Part shown: piece by piece, positions 32,762-41,375 of the stretch
How the letters are laid out: every line of letters starts with the position of its first letter
Numbering within the stretch: position 1 is the stretch's first letter
Assembly: GCA_964236495.1 (NCBI GenBank)
Contig: CAXSBR010000003.1
Coordinates: forward strand, 124,001 to 188,000
Direction of reading: 5' to 3'
Length of the DNA stretch: 64,000 nt
From: CAXSBR01 sp964236495
GTDB taxonomy: Bacteria; Actinomycetota; Actinomycetes; Mycobacteriales; Jatrophihabitantaceae
Made by a program: the position numbers and the translations under genes
Notes under the pieces: model-generated
Database searches by the model: none
Seen by the model: only the letters and a program-made list of their open reading frames with translations
What the model was told of the DNA's origin: nothing

Positions 32762-33595
32762 CTACCGCAATGCAGATATTTTGACCGAGTCGATCTCGAC
32801 GTGCCCCTGAACCGAAGCGCCGGGGCGTTTTCCGTTGGTCGCCGTCTGCAGGACCAGATGCATGCGAGTCGTCGGTGCTTGCGTCGTTCGCGCCACTTCC
32901 GCTCCATCGAGGAAGTATGTGACGCCGCTTGGTTTCCACTCGATCACGGTGGTGTGCCAACCTGAACTGAATGGCACACCCGTGTCATATGTCAGACACT
33001 TGCGCTGCGGGTCTCCGATGCAGTGTTGATTAACGATCATTGTAGCGTTGAGTGCGCCCTCGGGAAAATCGATCTCCCCCTCTTTCCAATTGTTGGAGTC
33101 GGGCCACAACAACCAGCCGGCGCCGAATCCGGCGAGAGAGTCGGCTCGGAAGCGGATCTGGTATCGGCCGTAACGCTGACCGCCCCATCGGCCGTCGATC
33201 AACGGTACTGGAGCGGCACCGAGGGGCCGCCCATCCTCGGTGTGCAGGTACATATCCAAGACCCCGTCGTGCACGGACAGCACTCGTTTTGGATCGTAGA
33301 GCCCGACGCCGGCCGTGTCGGGGAAACCGTCGTAACTCCGCCATCGCTGGGAGTAAGCCGGTCCTGGAAAGTGGTCGGTGGCGGTAGTGAAGTTTTCGTT
33401 GAACACTGTGCGCCAAGGGGACCGATCGCGCGCCCCGTTGATGATCCAAGCAAGTATCAATAGCAGCACGATCAAGAAACTGGTACTGACCACATACCCC
33501 CGTCGAACAGGCCTCCTGCGCGCGCGCGCGGGATGTGATGACGGGATGTGATTTGGACGACTAACTAAGTGCACATCGTTTGATCCGGCGCTCAC
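32762..33595 (-). CDS. Membrane-anchored GH16-family glycoside hydrolase, paralogue 3
   Basis: A 277-aa protein (GTG 33595; TTG 33604 also possible) with an Arg-rich cytoplasmic start, one membrane segment (FLIVLLLILAWIIN) and a GH16 domain with catalytic box EGEIDFPEGA. Unlike paralogues 1 and 2 it lacks the Cys-pair N-terminal domain and looks anchored rather than secreted. The catalytic domain is nearly parallel to paralogue 2, including PLGAAPVPL, GWLLWPDS and GHVEIDSVKI. It heads a run with the membrane protein, GT14 and flippase, hinting at polymer processing at the membrane. Confidence 0.85.
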   Translation of the reverse strand: MSAGSNDVHLVSRPNHIPSSHPARARRRPVRRGYVVSTSFLIVLLLILAWIINGARDRSPWRTVFNENFTTATDHFPGPAYSQRWRSYDGFPDTAGVGLYDPKRVLSVHDGVLDMYLHTEDGRPLGAAPVPLIDGRWGGQRYGRYQIRFRADSLAGFGAGWLLWPDSNNWKEGEIDFPEGALNATMIVNQHCIGDPQRKCLTYDTGVPFSSGWHTTVIEWKPSGVTYFLDGAEVARTTQAPTTRMHLVLQTATNGKRPGASVQGHVEIDSVKISALR

Positions 33596-33935
33596 AGACC
33601 GCAACAGCCCGGATCTGACGGCGAATCGCCACGGCGCTTGTGTAGTCGGTCACACAGGCATAGACCCCTACTGGCGGACTTGCTTTTATGAAGTTTCACT
33701 TGCCACACCCCCAGCGATATTTGTGTCGAGGCTACTTCAAGCAGATGACCAGCCGATTGCCCACCATCATGATCAACAACGCGAGTCAATCGTCCGCTGA
33801 AGTTCGGGCCAATTTGATGATCACTAAGTATGATGTGGAGTACTTCGGTGGCGCCAGTCAGAACAAACGCCGCCTGGGCCGGCCAAGGGTCAGCACGCCT
33901 TCCTCGGCCACCTAGACCGAGCGTACTATCTCGTT
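33596..33935. other. Divergent intergenic region
   Basis: No gene is recognised in these 340 bases. An open frame at 33688-33915 has no family features or ribosome binding site. Promoters for the GH16 gene on the - strand and the dioxygenase on the + strand are expected here. Confidence 0.4.
33924..33929 (+). promoter_or_regulatory. Putative -10 box giving a leaderless dioxygenase mRNA
   Basis: TACTAT lies 6 bases before the GTG at 33936, the same spacing as at the glycosyltransferase (25432/25444). There is no Shine-Dalgarno, so leaderless translation is likely. Confidence 0.35.
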
Positions 33936-34925
33936 GTGCTGAAATTGGGGTCGACATCGCGGAACCTCGCCCGAGCGGCATACAAGCGTAGCCTAGCGGT
34001 GCCACAGTTGTGGCGGTACGGGCTGAACATTAGGTCCACCGTCGCGTATCGCCGCTCGCCATCCAACCCGACCGGCGAGGCGGCCCGGGTCCTGCACGAC
34101 CTCAACGTCGATGGCGTCGCGCGAACCACACTCGAGGCTGTCACCGGCCGCCCCGAACTACTGGCCTCCCTGCAGGATTACGCGGCTGGGCTCGAGCGTG
34201 ACATGGCCCACGCCGTACGGCGCCGGTCCGACGATCTGGCCAGCGGTCAGTCCCTCGGCAACGGTCGCGAGGATAAGTTGTTCGTCGTCACCCTGCTCGA
34301 CAAGGACCGACCAGTGGTAGATCCGCACGGCCTGCTTGCCGGCACGGCTTTGGACCCACAGCTGAAGGCTATTGCAGATGGGTACTACGCCATGCGCACA
34401 CGTGTCACGGACCTGAACATCTGGCGCAATCTGCCCAGCTTTCAGCCTCCCGTGGCGTCGCAACTCTGGCATCGCGATCTCCGTACCGACCATCTGATCC
34501 TAAAGATGTTTATTTACCTGGAAGACGTCGATGACGGCAACGGTCCGTATTCCTACGTAAAGGGCACGCATGCGAAAGGCGGGCGTCGGTGGAAACCCAG
34601 ATCGACCTTCGACGGCTACAACTGGCGGGGCACCGATGTCGACGTCACCTCGACGACGACGGCGGCGGAGCGACCCGAGTTCACCGGTGAAGCCGGCACC
34701 GTCCTGTTCACCGATACGACCGGATGGCACAAGGGCGGCCACGCGATTACAGGACCGCGGCTAGTGATGCAGGTATTGTTCGCCTCGCCGAGCGCGTTAC
34801 CAGACCGCAGGCTCGGTGCCCCCGAAGGTCTGACTCCCGACCAGGTTGGTACTGATCTGGCCTTCGAGTTCCCCCCGCCACGGTTGGGGCAGCGCCGGTT
34901 GACGACCGTCACGCAACGTCGCTGA
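33936..34925 (+). CDS. Phytanoyl-CoA dioxygenase-like Fe(II)/2-oxoglutarate oxygenase
   Basis: A 329-aa protein with a PhyH-type double-stranded beta-helix core. The iron site is visible as WHRDLRTDHLILKMFIYLED (HxD) and, about 90 residues later, GWHKGGHAITGPRLVMQVLF (distal His and the Arg that binds 2-oxoglutarate). GNGPYSYVKGTH is typical of PhyH proteins in secondary metabolism and glycan loci. It could hydroxylate a sugar, lipid or small molecule; the substrate is unknown. Its 3' end overlaps the convergent GT2 gene by 17 bases. Confidence 0.78.
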   Translation: MLKLGSTSRNLARAAYKRSLAVPQLWRYGLNIRSTVAYRRSPSNPTGEAARVLHDLNVDGVARTTLEAVTGRPELLASLQDYAAGLERDMAHAVRRRSDDLASGQSLGNGREDKLFVVTLLDKDRPVVDPHGLLAGTALDPQLKAIADGYYAMRTRVTDLNIWRNLPSFQPPVASQLWHRDLRTDHLILKMFIYLEDVDDGNGPYSYVKGTHAKGGRRWKPRSTFDGYNWRGTDVDVTSTTTAAERPEFTGEAGTVLFTDTTGWHKGGHAITGPRLVMQVLFASPSALPDRRLGAPEGLTPDQVGTDLAFEFPPPRLGQRRLTTVTQRR

Positions 34926-35784
34926 TCATCTCGCGGGGTATCATAGCGACGTCGGTTTCCACGATGGTTGCACACTCGGTGCGCGCTCGGCGTCGCTCGG
35001 CGTTGATCGTCTTGAGCACTCGCAGCCCATCAGTAACGGCATTGAGGTTACTTGCCCCATATATGCGTGGCCGCTCATAGCTAGGCACCTCGGTGATTTT
35101 GAAACCGGCAGCCGCGATGCGGCAGTTGATGATCGTCTCGATCTCGAACCCGTCGCCCCAGGGCATGCTGACGTCCGCCGGCGCGATGAAGTAAGGGTCG
35201 GGCAACTCTAGGACGCCGAGGACGTCGACCCAAAAGGCGTTGTAGCCGTAGCACAGGTCGGAGAACTTCACGCCAATCATGGTGTTGGTGACAGTGTTCA
35301 GAAACCTGTTGCCAACCTTCCTGAACGGCGTGATGTCAGCACTTCCACCCCCGGCGCAGAACCTGCTCCCCTTGGCGAAGTCGGCACCCGCGACGAGTGC
35401 CTCGACGAAGCGCGGCAACTCGGCTGGATCGGCGGAGCCGTCGGCGTCGAACATCACGACGACGTCACCGGTTACCGCGTCGAAACCACGTGCTAGTGCG
35501 TTGCCCTTGCCGCGCCGGACTTGGTGGAACACTCGAATCGACGGCATCACCGACTGCGCCGCTTTCACGGTTCCATCCACCGAGTGGCCATCCACCAGGA
35601 TCACCTCATGGACCTGCGGGAGCTCGGGCAGTATCGCCTCGAGGTTTCGGGCTTCGTTTCGAGCTGGTATGACCAGGCTCACTTTAGGATTAGTTGGCCG
35701 CGCGCTGCGATCTTGAGAAGCTGACATGCGAGTCGTACCGGACATTTGGTCCCCCGTGTTTGGCTGGCGATCAGGTTTAGGCAT
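34909..35784 (-). CDS. GT2 glycosyltransferase, dolichyl-phosphate mannosyltransferase-like
   Basis: A 291-aa GT-A protein: VSLVIPARNEARNLEAIL, VHEVILVDGHSVDGT, RRGKGNALARGFDAV, VMFDADGSADPAELPRF (DxD) and GYNAFWVDVLGVLELP. The layout resembles DPM1-type enzymes that charge a polyprenyl phosphate, but it has no C-terminal membrane segment. It would make a lipid-linked sugar donor or add a sugar to the repeat unit. ATG 35784 is the first start; ATG 35745 is also possible. Confidence 0.82.
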   Translation of the reverse strand: MPKPDRQPNTGDQMSGTTRMSASQDRSARPTNPKVSLVIPARNEARNLEAILPELPQVHEVILVDGHSVDGTVKAAQSVMPSIRVFHQVRRGKGNALARGFDAVTGDVVVMFDADGSADPAELPRFVEALVAGADFAKGSRFCAGGGSADITPFRKVGNRFLNTVTNTMIGVKFSDLCYGYNAFWVDVLGVLELPDPYFIAPADVSMPWGDGFEIETIINCRIAAAGFKITEVPSYERPRIYGASNLNAVTDGLRVLKTINAERRRARTECATIVETDVAMIPREMISDVA

Positions 35785-36143
35785 TTCATTCTTGCGAACA
35801 CACTGCCAGCGATCAAATGCTCAGTCTGAGGCCATTAAGACCTGTGCAGTGAAACCTAAGAATGAAGATACCACCGCGCGCCGGTGATACAAATCGCGCT
35901 TTGGATATAGCTGTCAAAAGTCTAATCGACATAAAAACGTCCCCAATTGTTCATGAAGCGGAAACACAAAGAGACGTCGTCAACCGGCCGACGAAACCTT
36001 TGACAGCCACACACGTTGCAAGCGCGCCCGGCACAGATGACTCTCGATGCGCCGCCGCGGCCGAAGCGCCTTTCCACGCCAACTTCCCGTGGTGCCGGTA
36101 CCAGACGAGGAGGACGAGCCTTTCGTCCGCGGTTCCGAGGAGT
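35785..36143. other. Intergenic stretch, comparatively AT-rich
   Basis: No gene is recognised. Much of 35785-35960 is less GC-rich and probably holds the promoter of the - strand GT2 gene. A small hairpin (GGACGA/TCGTCC near 36112-36128) may end the message of the secreted protein to the right. Confidence 0.4.
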
Positions 36144-38420
36144 TCAAGGATGGGTTACGACGAAATTACTAAAGGTGGCAGGAAACGCAGATCCGCCCTG
36201 CTGATGGGACGTCACGATCCCGGCCGGCGCGTTCGCACTGAGCCAGCTCGAGGGGATGTTGAGATCAGCAGTGTTCAATTTAGTGAATGTGGCCGAACCG
36301 TTCAACGCGTACGAAACCGTCACGAGTGGATCCTTGTTGTAGTGAGCGCTGTCCTGGGGCGACGGGTCCACGTCGATGCGCAGGTCGATCGTGTTCGCAT
36401 TGCCACCGGGCAGGACCACGGTTGCGACGATCGCGCCCGATCCGTTCACCTCCTTCCAGATCGTGAGGTGCCGCGCACGGTCCGTCGCGTTCCATTCAAC
36501 TTCGCCCTTGATGTAGTTGCTCCCATCCGGGCCGAAGTAGATGCCCTGCTGTTCGGCTCCGGCATCAATCGCGTCGAAGGGACCGCTCAGACGGCTCTGG
36601 ACCCTGAATCGGGTGCCGGCATTCACCCCCAGTTGCAACGCGTTTGTGTGCGTCGTGTTGCTGTCGTTCGCCGTAGCGATCTGCAGCTTGCCGCCGACGA
36701 AGCTGATTGCCGACGGCGTAACCACACCCTGGGCCGTGGTGAACCCGGTGCCGTCTATCCCGCCGGCAGTGCCCGGAAAGCTCGACAGTGCCTTCGTGTA
36801 CTCCCCGGGGGTCGGCTGCTTGGCCGACGTGTCAGGAGTCGCATTGACCAGCAGGAACGCGAAATCCTGATAGTCCCAGTTCTTCGCGCTGTTGTCCGCT
36901 GGCCCGCCGATGTCGTTTCCGACCAGGTAGGCCCCGGCGATGACGCTGCCGGTCGCGTCCTTGGCGGGGTAGACGCGCAAGTTGTGCCACCCATGACTGT
37001 TCTTCGCATCGTCACTATGGCTGCTGTAGCCCGGGTAGTTGTCGACCAAGCCGAAAGACCCCGGCGGCACGAACGACACCGAGTTGATGCCCGACGATCC
37101 GGTCGTCGTCTTCGGGAGCAACAGTTGGTTCTGTCCATAGCCGTCGTTCGAGCCGTCCGCGCCCCCCGGGAAGGCGTACAGGTAGTTGTTAGTGGTGGTC
37201 CCCTTCGAGTACCAGCCGAACGACGCCGAATTTGTCGAACTCTGGCCGGAGTAGTGCGCGAGAGGTATCAGTTGAACCGGAGATGCGGAATTCGATCGCG
37301 TGAAGTACGGCGACAGCACCTCGTCCCCCACCGCGGTGGACACCGGGCTTATGGAGTTGCCCTGCGGCTTGTTCGACACGACGACGTTGTCGGTGTAGCC
37401 CAACGCGTCGAAGATCTGCTGCAGGGACGGTTCGTGGAAGCTGCCATAGTTCTTCGCGTTCACGCCACCCAGCGTGACCACCACGGCCGGGGCGCTGGGA
37501 TCATCGCTCGACACGGTGAGCGTGCCTTTGCTTGTCTGGGTGCCATTGGCGATGGCATCGACCAGCGGCGTGTAACGCACACAAACCGGGGCGCTGCTGC
37601 CGGCGGGAACTATCAGTGACGTCGACTGACCGGTGCAGAGTTGGAAGTCCCCGGAGCTGGGACCGCCGAACGTCAGCCCGCTTACATTCAGCGCCCGGCC
37701 ACCAGTGTTGGTCAACGTGAGCGAGTGCCCCGCCCTTCGCTCGTTGAGCACGGTGCTGAAGACCATTCGACGACCCAGAGCCAGGTCGTCCTCGGGAGAG
37801 CTCACTCGCAACGACGGCGGCTGACCACCACCGGTACCCGCGACGACGTCCAGGTAGTCAATCTTGGTATTGGCGCCGCCAATCGAGTCGATGGTCAGCA
37901 CACCGCCCGTTACCGCCACCGTGACCGTGCTGACAAGCTGTCGGTTGGTCGCCGTCGGCGTGAACTCGACAACCTTCTGGCCCTGGATGTTGAGCACGTC
38001 ATGGCTGTCGGAGTACGCGGGATCACCGACGCCGACAGTGACCGTGTAGGTGCCGTCGGCAACCCCGGCCCGCCAGCTACCCGGCGTCGTGTTGCCGCTG
38101 TTGGGACTGGCCTGCATCTGGACGAACGTGTCCAGCAGTGGATTCGGATTGGTGTTGCGCTGACGACCGTTGGCGGTGAGGTCGAGCGGCACGCCACCAT
38201 TCGTCGTCCATCCGAAGCCGCGGGTCGCGTCGTAGGCTTGGCCGAAGTCCCCTACGTATCCCGACGGAGCCGAGGATGTCGCGGACTGGAAGTTCACGTG
38301 GAGAGACGTCGACGTGGTGTCGGCCAACGCCGACGCCGGCACCAGCGCCAAGCCGCTGATGAGGCAGGCACCGATTCCGGCGGCCACCGCCGACCGGCGG
38401 GTACGAGTGAGCGTCATCAT
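36144..38420 (-). CDS. Large secreted multidomain protein, carbohydrate-binding-like
   Basis: A 758-aa protein with a signal peptide ending at LVPASALADT. Residues about 30-190 look like a malectin-type carbohydrate-binding domain (VNFQSATS, DFGQAYDATRGFGWTTNGG, YTVTVGVGDPAYSD). Residues about 195-330 form an ASPM/Hydin-like choice-of-anchor-D domain (SLTLTNTGGRALNVSGLTF, PVCVRYTP). The rest has a middle region (NSHGWHNLRVYPAKD) and a C-terminal jelly-roll-like region (IYFGPDGSNYIKGEVEWN) resembling DUF1349-type lectin folds. No catalytic motif is evident. It follows ugd and a GT2 gene, so a matrix or surface-glycan-binding role is likely. ATG 38420 has GGAG upstream. Confidence 0.7.
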   Translation of the reverse strand: MMTLTRTRRSAVAAGIGACLISGLALVPASALADTTSTSLHVNFQSATSSAPSGYVGDFGQAYDATRGFGWTTNGGVPLDLTANGRQRNTNPNPLLDTFVQMQASPNSGNTTPGSWRAGVADGTYTVTVGVGDPAYSDSHDVLNIQGQKVVEFTPTATNRQLVSTVTVAVTGGVLTIDSIGGANTKIDYLDVVAGTGGGQPPSLRVSSPEDDLALGRRMVFSTVLNERRAGHSLTLTNTGGRALNVSGLTFGGPSSGDFQLCTGQSTSLIVPAGSSAPVCVRYTPLVDAIANGTQTSKGTLTVSSDDPSAPAVVVTLGGVNAKNYGSFHEPSLQQIFDALGYTDNVVVSNKPQGNSISPVSTAVGDEVLSPYFTRSNSASPVQLIPLAHYSGQSSTNSASFGWYSKGTTTNNYLYAFPGGADGSNDGYGQNQLLLPKTTTGSSGINSVSFVPPGSFGLVDNYPGYSSHSDDAKNSHGWHNLRVYPAKDATGSVIAGAYLVGNDIGGPADNSAKNWDYQDFAFLLVNATPDTSAKQPTPGEYTKALSSFPGTAGGIDGTGFTTAQGVVTPSAISFVGGKLQIATANDSNTTHTNALQLGVNAGTRFRVQSRLSGPFDAIDAGAEQQGIYFGPDGSNYIKGEVEWNATDRARHLTIWKEVNGSGAIVATVVLPGGNANTIDLRIDVDPSPQDSAHYNKDPLVTVSYALNGSATFTKLNTADLNIPSSWLSANAPAGIVTSHQQGGSAFPATFSNFVVTHP

Positions 38421-38506
38421 TGTTTGACTCCAACGGTTGTGAACCCGGACGGGGTCCGGCTGAGCGCCTGCGGACCCCAGGGCCGCTGAGACGACCGCGC
38501 CGCGCG

Positions 38507-39418
38507 TCATCCGGCCAACTGATAGAACGACACCGGCGCGGGAAGGTCCCGAACCGAGCGACGGGCGTTCAGGTACGACAGCCGGTTGGCGACCATGAGC
38601 GCCGCCCAGCCACCCACAGGAACGATCGACGAGGGCTGATTACGGATTTCCTTCGCCAGCCGGACGAAGGCCGAGCCGGGGCGTCGCCGGTCAAGAACCG
38701 ATGACTCGGGCTCGTCCTTGTATAGCAGATCCAGTTGGGCCGAACTCTTGCCGTAGCGAATCCATTGGGTGAACAAAGCCCGCAGCGAGTCGCGCGGAAC
38801 CCATTCCATCAACGTCTCCTCGCTGTATGCGAAGCGCCCCAGGTTCTGCAGCTGGACCCGCCAGCACAGATCGATGTCACCGCCGCTGAGCATCTTGCGG
38901 AAGCCACCCACAGCTCGATAGGCGGCGGCCCGTATTCCGAGGTTTGCCGTGGGATAGAAATCTAACCTCCCCGCGAGGCCGACCTTGGAGTCCAGGCGGA
39001 ACATGCCCGTCAGGTCGCAGATTCGCGCGGCGACCGAATCACCAGACACGATCCGCATACCCGTACACGACATCGCCACAGCGGGATCGGTGTAGAACTG
39101 CCGGTGGGCATCGAGCCAGCCGGGGTAAGCACGGCAGCGCGCGTCGGTGAAGATCACGACGTCGGCCGACGATGCCGCGGCCGCGACGTGTCGCGCGCCG
39201 TAGGGGCCGCGCGACGTCTCCAGGCGGACCACGTTGACGTCGTACCTTCGAAGTCGCTCGTTCAGGGACTGGGTCGAGCCGTCATCGACGACGGTAACGG
39301 TGTCCAGGCTCGTCAACTGCTCGCGAATCGACCGCACCGTCGACTCGACGTGTTCGGCCATGTTCTTGACCGGAATGATCACTTCTACCGATGTCACTGT
39401 TCCCCCGTAGCCCGACAT
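38507..39418 (-). CDS. Glycosyltransferase family 2
   Basis: A 303-aa GT-A protein: VEVIIPVKNMAEHVESTVRS, VTVVDDGSTQS, GPYGARHVAAAASSADVVIF, TDARCRAYPGWL, and GGDIDLCWRVQ as the acceptor-side motif (ED-type changed to GDID). After this comes WIRYGKSSAQLDLLY, a helix common in envelope GT2 enzymes. It sits 15 bases after ugd and 86 bases before the secreted protein, so the three probably form one unit. Confidence 0.85.
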   Translation of the reverse strand: MSGYGGTVTSVEVIIPVKNMAEHVESTVRSIREQLTSLDTVTVVDDGSTQSLNERLRRYDVNVVRLETSRGPYGARHVAAAASSADVVIFTDARCRAYPGWLDAHRQFYTDPAVAMSCTGMRIVSGDSVAARICDLTGMFRLDSKVGLAGRLDFYPTANLGIRAAAYRAVGGFRKMLSGGDIDLCWRVQLQNLGRFAYSEETLMEWVPRDSLRALFTQWIRYGKSSAQLDLLYKDEPESSVLDRRRPGSAFVRLAKEIRNQPSSIVPVGGWAALMVANRLSYLNARRSVRDLPAPVSFYQLAG

Positions 39419-39433
39419 TTGTAGGTGCTGCCG

Positions 39434-40732
39434 CTATTGGCGCCCGAGTGCGCGGTAGGTCCAGCCCTCGGCACGCCAGAGCTCACGGTCCAGGCAGTTA
39501 CGCCCGTCGACGACCTTGCATCGGTGCACGACCTCAGCCAGCGCGGACGGGTGCATCGTGCGGAACTCCGGCCACTCGGTGAGCACGAGCACGACGTCGG
39601 CGTCGACGCAGGCCTCGACGGCGGTGGCGGCGCCGGCCAGGCTCGGGTAATCGCGGGCCATGTTATCCATCGCCTGGGGGTCGAACACTCGCACGGCCGC
39701 CCCGGCCCGCTGCACGGCGTAGGCAACGTCCAGGGCTGGGGAGTCGCGGATGTCGTCGGAGTCGGGCTTGAACGCAGCCCCAAGGACGCCGACACGACGC
39801 CCGGCCAGCGACCCATCACACAGCTCGCGGGCCATGTCGACCGTGCGGGCCCGGCGGCGCACGTTGATCGCGTCGACGTCCTCGAGGAACGACACCGCCT
39901 GATCGACGCCCAACTCACCGGCACGGGCCATGAACGCCCGGATGTCCTTCGGTAGGCAGCCGCCACCGAAACCAAGGCCCGCGTTCAGGAATTTCCGCCC
40001 GATCCGCTCGTCGTGGCCGATAGCATCGGCCAACTCGACGACATCGGCGCCGACAACCTCGCAGACCTCAGCCATCGCGTTGATGAACGAGATCTTCGTG
40101 GCCAGGAACGAGTTCGCCGCCACCTTGACCAACTCGGCGGTGGCGAAGTCGGTGACGATCAGAGGGGTGCCGGCGTCAAGGATGGAGGCATACACCTCGC
40201 ACAGCGTTTTCCGCCCGCGATCGCTGTTGACCCCCATGACCACCCGGTCCGGGTGCAGGGTATCGGCGACCGCGAAACCTTCACGCAGGAACTCCGGGTT
40301 CCACACCAGTTCCGCGCCGCGAGCTTCGACAATCATCGCCAGCTGGGCCGCCGTGCCAACCGGAACGGTGGACTTACCCACCACGACGGCTCCCGCGCGC
40401 AAATGTTTCGCCAGCTCGTCGATGGCATCCCGCACGTATGTGAGGTCGGCCGCGAACTCGCCCTTACGCTGCGGCGTGCCGACGCAGAGGAAGTGAACAT
40501 CGGCGAACTCACCCGCCTCGGCCAGCGACGTGCCGAAGCGCAACCGGCCGGTAGTCAGCATCTGGGTCAGCAGCTGCGGCAGCTCCGGCTCGAAGAACGG
40601 CACGTCACCACGCGCCAGTCGAGCGACCTTGTCCGCGTCGGTGTCTACACCTAGCACGTCATGGCCCAATTGGGCCATCGCCGCGGCGTGGGTGGCACCC
40701 AAGTAACCCGTGCCGATAACCGAAATTTTCAT
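39434..40732 (-). CDS. ugd: UDP-glucose 6-dehydrogenase
   Basis: A 432-aa protein of standard length. The NAD-binding Rossmann motif is GTGYLGATHAAAMAQLGHDV; the catalytic Cys lies in GLGFGGGCLPKDI near residue 260; GAAFKPDSDDIRDSPALDVA is the C-terminal UDP-binding domain signature. It oxidises UDP-glucose twice to UDP-glucuronate with NAD. It is the only sugar-nucleotide gene in the island and predicts a glucuronate-bearing polysaccharide. Confidence 0.95.
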   Translation of the reverse strand: MKISVIGTGYLGATHAAAMAQLGHDVLGVDTDADKVARLARGDVPFFEPELPQLLTQMLTTGRLRFGTSLAEAGEFADVHFLCVGTPQRKGEFAADLTYVRDAIDELAKHLRAGAVVVGKSTVPVGTAAQLAMIVEARGAELVWNPEFLREGFAVADTLHPDRVVMGVNSDRGRKTLCEVYASILDAGTPLIVTDFATAELVKVAANSFLATKISFINAMAEVCEVVGADVVELADAIGHDERIGRKFLNAGLGFGGGCLPKDIRAFMARAGELGVDQAVSFLEDVDAINVRRRARTVDMARELCDGSLAGRRVGVLGAAFKPDSDDIRDSPALDVAYAVQRAGAAVRVFDPQAMDNMARDYPSLAGAATAVEACVDADVVLVLTEWPEFRTMHPSALAEVVHRCKVVDGRNCLDRELWRAEGWTYRALGRQ

Positions 40733-41085
40733 GTCGTGCGAACCTCGATCACTTGGACGGGCACCGTCGGCGGAGATGTCTAGGGGGCGGTCGGGTCTAC
40801 GCAGCTCTGATTGTTCTGAGGGCTAGGGAGCGGGCGGCATCAACTGATTCATCGCCCGGCCTCCCAGGTCGGTCACGTGCAGGTTATCGGACGGAATGTG
40901 CTGGGCGATGTCAAGTGGCTGGTCGAAGGACTTGATAACGGTCACACCGAAGGTCTTGCTGACGATGGCACCGTCGGCTCCGCTCGGGTCGGGGACCTGG
41001 TCGATGCACTCCGCGTCTCGGACGTCGGTGTTACGGCCCGGTACGGCCTTCCGATCGCCGACGTCTCGCTGCCACCATTGGTCAC
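40733..41085. other. Stretch between ugd and the tadA remnant
   Basis: A 70-codon + strand frame (40877-41089) is open but shows no family pattern. The sequence is GC-rich and may be decayed coding DNA. Nothing is called. Confidence 0.4.
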
Positions 41086-41232
41086 TTAAGACCTATCCAT
41101 CAGCGGCTGCAGCGGGCCCAGCCCGGCCACCGCATTCAGCACGACGCGCGCGGCGGCCTTGCGATCGCCCGGCGGCGGCGGCGTCGGCGTGACCGTGCGG
41201 TGTGCAGTATGCGTTATCGTTCCCCGCCCCAT
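41086..41232 (-). pseudogene. Truncated tadA remnant
   Basis: The - strand frame from ATG 41232 to TAA 41086 encodes 48 residues. Its second half, VVLNAVAGLGPLQPLMD, matches TadA (VLDAVAGLGPLQPLMDD at 17287-18729), and VTPTPPPPGD matches VTSTLPPLGD. About 43 codons between the start and this region are missing compared with tadA, and the rest of the gene beyond LMD is gone. Confidence 0.8.
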
Positions 41233-41325
41233 GGCCTCACCACTGTCAGGCGCTTCCTGGTTGAGTCGACATGATCGACAAAGCGTCCGTGATGTTTCAT
41301 CAACGCCAGACCAGCTGCGGATAAG
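41096..41325. repeat. Island-edge direct repeat, copy B
   Basis: Degenerate copy of 18476-18838 in the same orientation: gap-free over 41096-41201, a deletion of about 130 bases, then similarity from 41204 to about 41325 covering the upstream region of tadA. It lies 50 bases from the 3' end of dgt. Confidence 0.8.
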
Positions 41326-41375
41326 CCCACGATAGCGCTGGGCACATCTGGTACGGCGCGGGTCGACCGGCGTGG

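Noticed and set aside
33688..33915. Possible 75-aa gene upstream of the dioxygenase
   Set aside because: No ribosome binding site, no family pattern, and it overlaps the expected promoter region.
35862..37619. 585-codon + strand open frame over the secreted protein
   Set aside because: It is antisense to a protein with signal peptide and recognisable domains; composition is Arg/Val-rich without motifs.
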